Below are positions 54,005-60,744 of a stretch of DNA of 64,000 bases, piece by piece. This DNA comes from JAMZMI01 sp039944535 (GTDB lineage: Bacteria; Bacteroidota; Bacteroidia; Cytophagales; Cyclobacteriaceae): assembly GCA_039944535.1 (NCBI GenBank), contig JBDUYP010000014.1, forward strand, positions 1-64,000, given 5' to 3'. A program made the position numbers and the translations under genes. The notes under the pieces were generated by a model. It saw nothing but the letters and a program-made list of their open reading frames with translations, did no database searches and was not told the origin of the DNA. How positions within the stretch are numbered: position 1 is the stretch's first letter; each line of letters starts with the position of its first letter.

Positions 54005-55213
54005 TTGAAATCTATACTCCACCTCGATTTAGACACATTTTTCGTGTCGGTAGAGCGGCTAAAAAACAGCAAACTCATAGACAAGCCCGTACTCATTGGA
54101 GGCACGAGTGACCGAGGTGTGGTGGCTTCATGCAGCTACGAGGCACGCAAATTTGGTATCCACTCAGCCATGCCCATGAAGATGGCCAAAACGCTCTGTC
54201 CTGAGGCCATCATCATGAAAGGAAATGCAGCAGACTACTCCAAACATTCGCGTATGGTGACGGAGATTATTCAGCAATCCGTACCCGTGATGGAGAAAAC
54301 TTCTGTGGATGAATTTTATGTTGACCTTACGGGAATGGATAAGTTTTTTGGCTGCCTGAAAATGGCCAGTGAGCTTCGCCAAAAGGTTACCAAAGAAACA
54401 GGCCTTCCTATTTCGTTTGGCTTGTCAGAAAACAAAACCGTATCCAAAGTAGCCACGAATGAGGCCAAGCCGAACAACCAGATCATGATCGAACATGGGA
54501 GGGAAAAAACCTTCCTCGCTCCTCTTTCTGTAAAGAAGATCCCGATGGTTGGTGAGAAAACACATCAGAAGCTGATCAACCTCGGAGTAAGAAAAATCCA
54601 GACACTACAAGAGATGCCGATGGATCTGATGGAGCGTGCTTTTGGCATGAATGGGGTTTCGATCTGGCGAAAGGCCAATGGCATAGACAATTCTCCGGTG
54701 ATCGAATATTCGGAGCGAAAGTCGATCTCCACTGAGCGCACCTTCGACAGAGATACCATAGATGTGCACAAGCTCAAAGGCATACTCACAGCCATGACGG
54801 AAAACCTGGGGTTTCAGCTAAGGCGTGGCGTGAAGCTCTGTGCATGCATCACAGTAAAGGTGCGCTATTCTGATTTTAACACCTACACACTACAATCAAG
54901 AATCCCTTACACATCAGCAGATTACATGCTCATACCCAGAGCGATGGAGCTTTTTGACAAACTGTACAATAAACGCCTACTGGTAAGGTTAATCGGCGTG
55001 AGACTCAGCGATATTGTGAATGGGAACCATCAAATAGATCTCTTTGACAGCCAGATGGAGATGTTGCACCTGTATCAATCGATGGATAAAATACGTGATA
55101 AATATGGAGACAGAGCTGTGATGCGTGTAGCCGGTATGGACGCCCGTACCATCAGCCGGTGGAATCCATTTTCAGGTGAGCCACCGCCTCTTTTACCCAA
55201 CAGGAGAAGTTGA
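54005..55213 (+). CDS. dinB: DNA polymerase IV (Y-family translesion polymerase)
   Basis: A 402-residue Y-family polymerase that copies damaged DNA with low fidelity. Catalytic carboxylates are intact: D8 (and D10) in HLDLDTFFVSVE and D102-E103 in SVDEFYVDLTG, so this is an active DinB rather than an inactive ImuB. The little-finger domain is complete and a clamp-binding motif QIDLF lies at 343-347. It starts at a TTG (54005) immediately before KSILHLDLD; no ATG fits. Two CTAA-N5-TTAG operator copies precede it. A Uma2-like nuclease gene follows after 29 bp. Confidence 0.95.
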   Translation: MKSILHLDLDTFFVSVERLKNSKLIDKPVLIGGTSDRGVVASCSYEARKFGIHSAMPMKMAKTLCPEAIIMKGNAADYSKHSRMVTEIIQQSVPVMEKTSVDEFYVDLTGMDKFFGCLKMASELRQKVTKETGLPISFGLSENKTVSKVATNEAKPNNQIMIEHGREKTFLAPLSVKKIPMVGEKTHQKLINLGVRKIQTLQEMPMDLMERAFGMNGVSIWRKANGIDNSPVIEYSERKSISTERTFDRDTIDVHKLKGILTAMTENLGFQLRRGVKLCACITVKVRYSDFNTYTLQSRIPYTSADYMLIPRAMELFDKLYNKRLLVRLIGVRLSDIVNGNHQIDLFDSQMEMLHLYQSMDKIRDKYGDRAVMRVAGMDARTISRWNPFSGEPPPLLPNRRS

Positions 55214-55242
55214 TAAAAAGCAAAAACAGGTAACTTTAAACT

Positions 55243-55860
55243 ATGCCCACCAAACACAAAACCAAAGAAGCCCAAATCGACGACATCTCACTTCTGGAAC
55301 CAGAAGCCACGTATTCCTATGCAGATTACCTCAAATGGACATTTGACGAGCGAGTGGAGTTGATCAAAGGCAAGATATTCAAAATGTCTCCTGCCCCAAG
55401 GAGAAATCACCAAAGTATTGCAATTACCATCAGCAGTGAGATTTTCAATTTCCTCAAAGGCAAATCCTGCAAAGTTTACTCAGCTCCTTTTGATGTTCGT
55501 TTTCCTAACAACCCCACGGACTCTGACGAACAAACTTACACTGTAGTACAACCGGACATATGTGTTATCTGTGATAGCGAAAAGCTAGATGATACAGGGT
55601 GCAAAGGGGCTCCTGACCTAATAGTAGAGATACTCTCACCTTCTACTTCTTCCAAAGATCTGAACGAAAAGTTCTACCTATATGAGGAACATGGTGTACA
55701 AGAGTACTGGGTAATTTACCCTGGAGAAAACGTATTAGAAATCTATGACCTGAAAGATGGAAAATATGTTTCCAGAGGCAAATTTGTAAAGGAAAATACA
55801 GTGACCTCAGATATACTCAAAGGACTAGAAATAAAACTGGAAGAAGTCTTTACGGAGTAA
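55243..55860 (+). CDS. Uma2-family (DUF820) putative endonuclease
   Basis: A 205-residue protein of the PD-(D/E)XK-like Uma2 family. The conserved marks are YLKWTFDERVELIKGKIF near the N-terminus, VVQPDICVICD (the Asp of the catalytic core) and APDLIVEILSPSTSSKD with E-x-L as the second acid, then KFYLYEEHGVQEYWVIYP. These proteins are widespread and of unclear role. It is 29 bp downstream of dinB and likely co-transcribed, so it may be under the same operator; its stop abuts the stop of the convergent haloperoxidase gene. Confidence 0.88.
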   Translation: MPTKHKTKEAQIDDISLLEPEATYSYADYLKWTFDERVELIKGKIFKMSPAPRRNHQSIAITISSEIFNFLKGKSCKVYSAPFDVRFPNNPTDSDEQTYTVVQPDICVICDSEKLDDTGCKGAPDLIVEILSPSTSSKDLNEKFYLYEEHGVQEYWVIYPGENVLEIYDLKDGKYVSRGKFVKENTVTSDILKGLEIKLEEVFTE

Positions 55861-58800
55861 TCACATCCTCAATACCTTCCATGAGTCATCATCACTTTGG
55901 AGGATATATAATCCTGCAGGAAGATCAGAGAAATCAAACAAGTATTCTTTAGTAGATGAATCATAAGCTGGCCTACTAATCGCTATTTTCACTCCATCCA
56001 AACCGAGCAGCTGAAATTCTTTATTTGCAGACAAACCAGACAAATGAAACAGTTCATTGTCATCAATAGGATTAGGGTAGGCTTGGATTGATTGCTGCAA
56101 AGCATTAACACTCAACACATCCTGATCAAACAATGCTTTGGCCGCCGCAAAGGCTTCTACTCCTATTTCATATCCCATTATTCTGCCAGGAATATCATCA
56201 GCCGGAGGGTGAATACCTCCCCAAATACGTGATAAGCTACACTGATCTGAAGCATCACGATAAGTAGCCCACTCTAGCTCAATATCCATACTAGGACCAT
56301 CCTCAAAAACCAGAAACTCATTTTTCTTAGCAACGAATGTGCCCATACCTCCGGGAAAATACTCGCTACCTGTGAGGAGCGTCATGACCTCCGCCGCTGC
56401 TCTCGAAAAAGTAGAATGCCCTGAAACAAAACCCGCGAAAGGGGGCGTAATGAAAGAAGGTCTTTGGTACGGCCACCAGTCCTCTGCCAAAATCCAGCCT
56501 ACCCCAGCTTCATCTGTAGCGGGAACATTTATAAAATCATGGCCTCTCCACGTATATAGTTTTATTTTTCCCACGTTTTCATCGTTGCTTCCGGCAAGTG
56601 GGTCTCCGGCTTCCACCACCTCGATAAAACCATCAACCAGCTCTATTCCCAATTCGTTGTAATTATCCAAAGAGGCATTGGTGCTTTGTCCTAAATCCGC
56701 TAAGTATCGGATAGCCGAAATAGGTCTGATGTAATCGTACCAGCCCTTCACACCCCAGGCAGCTATTGCTGCATCGTGCATGGCTCCTCCTAGCGTGAAA
56801 TAAGTTTTTACATCCCATTCCAGGTCATCGAGTTCCTCTCCTTCTCCATTGATTTTTTTGATCAAATCGGGCTGATCATTTACATAATTCAAAATGGTAA
56901 ACCAGTGACCAGGAGGTGTTTCTGAATCAGGTCCATCAGCCCAAAACTCTGCCAAAACGCGAGTATAATCACCTCTTGGCACGATTTGTTCTTTATACGG
57001 CTCTCCTGTAATTGGATTTAGATCTCGGCCCTGTCCTATATCACCACCATTGAGTTGGTCATAAAAATTTTCATATTCTGCAATATCCGTTGGCAACTCG
57101 TCTAAGCTAATATTACCAATAGATCTGGGTGATATATCCCACATCACACCATCGTCAGGCGAAAGATGTGAAGCCCAGATAGCCACAGTTTCAAAGCCCC
57201 ATTTATACTGCTCACTGGTCGTAGGATTTGCCGCATCGAGGTAAGGCGGAGAACCAGGGTTGTGATAGACATAATAATCGGTTCCATCACGCTGGTAAAC
57301 GTCACGATCATCTTCTTGGAGTGAGAAGGGATATACTTCCCCCCACTCCGGCCCCAAAAAACCGGGGGCATTGTCTCTCAGCACATTACCACTTTGATCT
57401 ATGAAAATATCCAAAAGCAGTGGCTGCCAATGATTAGGGTCAGACAGACTTTGATTGCCATCATTGTTGGGGTTGAGAGGGTCATTTTTTGGCTCATAGT
57501 AGAGATTCTCATATCCCCCTTCCTCATTTGCTCCGTCCATTTTTCCGTATCGTATGATCTCGGCCGCTATGAAGTTGCCCATGGCAGCAGGCTCCCCTGA
57601 AGAATAATCTATGGAAGCAAATGCTGTGCTGTACCCTAACAACTCCATCATATCATTCATGATCTCCATGGTTTCATCTGCCCCTGGCGATTCCTCAAAC
57701 CGATGCTTCATCAGCGCATACATAGCATAGCTAAGCGTTTCTGAGACAGATTCCTCATATTCCTCTGTGGACTCAAATCCGGAAAAATCACTACTGAATG
57801 CATGATGGCTTTTACCTAACAGATAGGTTTCTTTCTGATTGTGAATAGCCCATGAATCATACATGGCTATGGATGTGTGAAAAAGATTGCGTGCATGAAC
57901 GGTCGGTCGGGCAAAATCATTTCTTATAGCTTCCAGCATTACCTCATTCCATAGTCGGGCAACAGAAGGCTTGGTCTCATTCAGCACATTGATTTGTGTG
58001 TTCAGTTCCAAATCCACTGGGAAGCTGATGGTTTGAGTTACACAATTGGCATCCCGAGCAATTAAGGACAGTTCGCCTTCTTCTGCAACAGACCATCGGA
58101 CCATCACATTGGCTGTACCATGACCATCGATGATTTCTCCATGAACTACAGACCAAGCATAGGAAGTTATGTTGTTGTCGTCAGCGTAGGAGTATGTGTG
58201 CTCTGAAAGTGGGGACACCAGCTCAGCCCCACTGATTACACCTGACTGCAGGTATTCGCATGAGCCATCATCGTAGGTTGCTTCGGGGTTGTAGTTACAC
58301 GAGTTCTGATCAGTGCAGCCTAATATTTTCACCGCCGGGTTGTTACTCAAAACCTCAAAACCCTCCCCTTCAGTCAATTTGATCAGTGAGTTTACAGGAA
58401 TATTGGGGTAAGTTTCTTTCACCCCTGTTGGCCATGTCACGCTCAGGTTTTGCACTTCTGTGACTGAGTCCAGTCCAAAGTGTATAGGCATCTGAGATTG
58501 GCTTAGATAATTGATTCCTTGATTTAAGCGAAACTGGCTACCCTCTTCTGTTTCCACCTGCACTACGGCACCTACAGCATTTCTATTGGATGTGGTGCCC
58601 TCCAATACAACCTGTAGGTATGTTCGGACACTCTGCTTATCCATGTTGTTAAGCAAAAAATGAGGTTGTGAAAAACGATTGCTAATGATCACATCAAGAT
58701 CGCCATCATTGTCATAGTCAAAACTTACCAACACCTGACTGTCAGGATCTTCGTCGAGATCAAAATGATTACTCACATCATTAAAACCCCGACCAGTATC

Positions 58801-59817
58801 CGTTTCTGTATTTATATATACTTTATTGGCATGTCCATCTTCGGATTGATTCACCACAAACAAATCTTCATAGCCGTCCAGATTAAAATCTGAAAACACA
58901 AGCCCCCAAGCCCAGCCAGCATCATAAACGCCAAGATCCAACGCCACATTCTCAAAGCCACTTCCTGTGTTGTGATAAAGGCTATTTTCAGAAATATTGG
59001 TAATCATAAAATCAAATAATCCGTCATTATCATAATCGCAAGCAGCCAACCCCATGCCGTCATAAGGGTCTTCTAGCCCGTATGGAGTGGAGGCTTCTGT
59101 AAAGGTTGTTTTATCATTGATAAAGAGGTAGTTGTCCAAATCAAAGTCATTGGACACATAAATATCCAATATGCCGTCATTGTTGAAATCTAATGGCAAA
59201 GCACAGTAGCTGAAGAAAGGTTTTTCGGTATCATAGCCTAGATCTGTTGAGGTAAAAGTACCATCTCCATTATTGGTATATTGTGTTGGCTTCACGAGAT
59301 TGGATGTCACGTAAATATCCAGGTCTCCATCATAGTCATAATCCCACCACAGTCCACCAGTGAATACATTGAAGCAATTGTCACAGCCAGACCCAAAACC
59401 CGCAGCTTCTGTTACATCTACAAATGTGCCATCTCCGTTGTTTTGATACAACTGTATATCAGAAACTCCGGTAAAGAATATATCAGGATCGCCATCATTG
59501 TCATAGTCGCCCCACGACGCACCCATGCCGGCCACTGTTCCATTGAGTCCTGCATCAGTTGTCGCATCCTCAAAGTCCCCATGCCCTGTGTTTCTCAGAA
59601 GCTGACTACCAGTATTGCCAAGAGTTGACTCTCCATTTGTGGAAATAAACACATCCAAATAACCATCTAAATCATAATCTGCTACTGCCATCCCCATGTT
59701 GTTTTGAGCATTTTTCGGCAATACAAATTCCTCAGCTCGCTCAAATAACTGTGCGGAACTTTTGCAGAATATCAGCAACGATATTAATGTGCAGAATAAG
59801 ATTTTAAGGCGGATCAT
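55861..59817 (-). CDS. CRTAC1-type FG-GAP/UnbV protein fused to a vanadium haloperoxidase-like domain, T9SS-exported
   Basis: A 1318-residue secreted fusion. After the signal come FG-GAP/VCBS repeats (about 25-390; repeated DYDxDGxxDxFxxN calcium-binding loops), an ASPIC/UnbV domain (about 400-490; GAVVQVETEEGSQF, WPTGVKETYPN), a short Cys motif (CTDQNSCNYNPEA), and then a PAP2/vanadium-dependent haloperoxidase-like domain (about 620-1230) with DYIRPISAIRYL, the phosphate/vanadate loop SGHSTFS (near 1130) and SRIWGGIHPPADDIPGR carrying the active-site His. A T9SS type A tail ends the chain (AYPNPIDDNELF ... LPAGLYILQSDD). Expected to act at the surface as a halide-oxidising enzyme or phosphatase; the substrate is unknown. 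Confidence 0.88.
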   Translation of the reverse strand: MIRLKILFCTLISLLIFCKSSAQLFERAEEFVLPKNAQNNMGMAVADYDLDGYLDVFISTNGESTLGNTGSQLLRNTGHGDFEDATTDAGLNGTVAGMGASWGDYDNDGDPDIFFTGVSDIQLYQNNGDGTFVDVTEAAGFGSGCDNCFNVFTGGLWWDYDYDGDLDIYVTSNLVKPTQYTNNGDGTFTSTDLGYDTEKPFFSYCALPLDFNNDGILDIYVSNDFDLDNYLFINDKTTFTEASTPYGLEDPYDGMGLAACDYDNDGLFDFMITNISENSLYHNTGSGFENVALDLGVYDAGWAWGLVFSDFNLDGYEDLFVVNQSEDGHANKVYINTETDTGRGFNDVSNHFDLDEDPDSQVLVSFDYDNDGDLDVIISNRFSQPHFLLNNMDKQSVRTYLQVVLEGTTSNRNAVGAVVQVETEEGSQFRLNQGINYLSQSQMPIHFGLDSVTEVQNLSVTWPTGVKETYPNIPVNSLIKLTEGEGFEVLSNNPAVKILGCTDQNSCNYNPEATYDDGSCEYLQSGVISGAELVSPLSEHTYSYADDNNITSYAWSVVHGEIIDGHGTANVMVRWSVAEEGELSLIARDANCVTQTISFPVDLELNTQINVLNETKPSVARLWNEVMLEAIRNDFARPTVHARNLFHTSIAMYDSWAIHNQKETYLLGKSHHAFSSDFSGFESTEEYEESVSETLSYAMYALMKHRFEESPGADETMEIMNDMMELLGYSTAFASIDYSSGEPAAMGNFIAAEIIRYGKMDGANEEGGYENLYYEPKNDPLNPNNDGNQSLSDPNHWQPLLLDIFIDQSGNVLRDNAPGFLGPEWGEVYPFSLQEDDRDVYQRDGTDYYVYHNPGSPPYLDAANPTTSEQYKWGFETVAIWASHLSPDDGVMWDISPRSIGNISLDELPTDIAEYENFYDQLNGGDIGQGRDLNPITGEPYKEQIVPRGDYTRVLAEFWADGPDSETPPGHWFTILNYVNDQPDLIKKINGEGEELDDLEWDVKTYFTLGGAMHDAAIAAWGVKGWYDYIRPISAIRYLADLGQSTNASLDNYNELGIELVDGFIEVVEAGDPLAGSNDENVGKIKLYTWRGHDFINVPATDEAGVGWILAEDWWPYQRPSFITPPFAGFVSGHSTFSRAAAEVMTLLTGSEYFPGGMGTFVAKKNEFLVFEDGPSMDIELEWATYRDASDQCSLSRIWGGIHPPADDIPGRIMGYEIGVEAFAAAKALFDQDVLSVNALQQSIQAYPNPIDDNELFHLSGLSANKEFQLLGLDGVKIAISRPAYDSSTKEYLFDFSDLPAGLYILQSDDDSWKVLRM

Positions 59818-59991
59818 ATCTCTACATTAACTGTATATTTCGCAACTAATATAGAAATTCATTTTGGCTTAATACTAAATCCAAAAATCTATTTCAATAA
59901 ATTGATGAGTCTTTAATTAGTGAATGCCTTCGTTATGAGATCCATAAAGCACACGCATATTGAGGCTCTAATCAGAAGATATTTCAACAGG

Positions 59992-60603
59992 TCAAAACCC
60001 TATCAGCAGTCCTGCGGCAAGAATAAGACCACCAGGTCGTATGATTTGCATGATCAATTCTTCGTCTGCTGTCAGCACTGAACCATCGTTTATTTCATAA
60101 TAATCACTCCCTCCAGTCCCAACAGCATACCCGGCTTCCAGATAAAAAAGCTTATCTCCCCCTTTGAAAACCCAATTTCTATTGACAGTCAGGTTGATTG
60201 ATCCAACGGGCAACAAATCCATCTCAACTTCTCTCGGGCTACCTGTTCCATCATCAAATGTTAGCACCATACCTTGGATACCCGTGCAATGAGAATAACC
60301 TGCACCAAAACCCCATCCATCTTCTACCAGGCTCTCATACTTTACCCCTGCACTCAATTTTCCTCCCCAGGCGCCAAATCCCACACCTCCACGAAGCACA
60401 AACTTGTCCTGAACGGGAATTTGGCCACCCAAGCCTAGAAGTCCCGTATAGTTATCTATTCCCGAGCAAAGCGCCAGATAAAATGTTTGTGGCTCATTTT
60501 CTGTGCTTGTGACCATCTGAGCTTTTGACGGCTCCTTATATTGGGCAAAAGTGGAGTGACTAAGGGCAGCTATTACTGCCAGTAGAAGTAATGTTCTTTT
60601 CAT
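59992..60603 (-). CDS. Small outer-membrane beta-barrel-like protein
   Basis: A 203-residue exported protein (LLLAVIAALSHSTFAQ). The mature part is glycine- and aromatic-rich alternating strands (KFVLRGGVGFGAWGGKLSAG, WGFGAGYSHCTG, LFYLEAGYAVGTGG), which suggests an eight-strand outer-membrane barrel. It ends LILAAGLLIGF. No family recognised. It is monocistronic and divergent from the dnaE gene, with the operator C pair in the shared region. Confidence 0.7.
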   Translation of the reverse strand: MKRTLLLLAVIAALSHSTFAQYKEPSKAQMVTSTENEPQTFYLALCSGIDNYTGLLGLGGQIPVQDKFVLRGGVGFGAWGGKLSAGVKYESLVEDGWGFGAGYSHCTGIQGMVLTFDDGTGSPREVEMDLLPVGSINLTVNRNWVFKGGDKLFYLEAGYAVGTGGSDYYEINDGSVLTADEELIMQIIRPGGLILAAGLLIGF

Positions 60604-60702
60604 GAGGTCGGATTGGAGTTCAACATTTAATTAAATCCATACGGCATTTGCAAAATATGAAATTCCCACATAATTCATTCTAAAAAAAAGACAAATGATA
60701 TA

Positions 60703-60735
60703 CTAATATTTTTAGCTTTATACTAAAATAATTAG
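60703..60735. promoter_or_regulatory. Operator pair C (tandem CTAA-N5-TTAG) before dnaE
   Basis: Two exact palindromes, CTAATATTTTTAG (60703-60715) and CTAAAATAATTAG (60723-60735), lie in a 20-bp tandem repeat (60701-60720 and 60721-60740, 16 of 20 bases the same). They end 9 bp before the GTG start, close enough to cover the promoter and ribosome-binding region. Confidence 0.7.
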
Positions 60736-60744
60736 CTTTACTGT

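Noticed and set aside
54005..55213. ImuB-type inactive polymerase
   Set aside because: The catalytic residues D8, D102 and E103 and a clamp-binding QIDLF are all present, so it is an active DinB.
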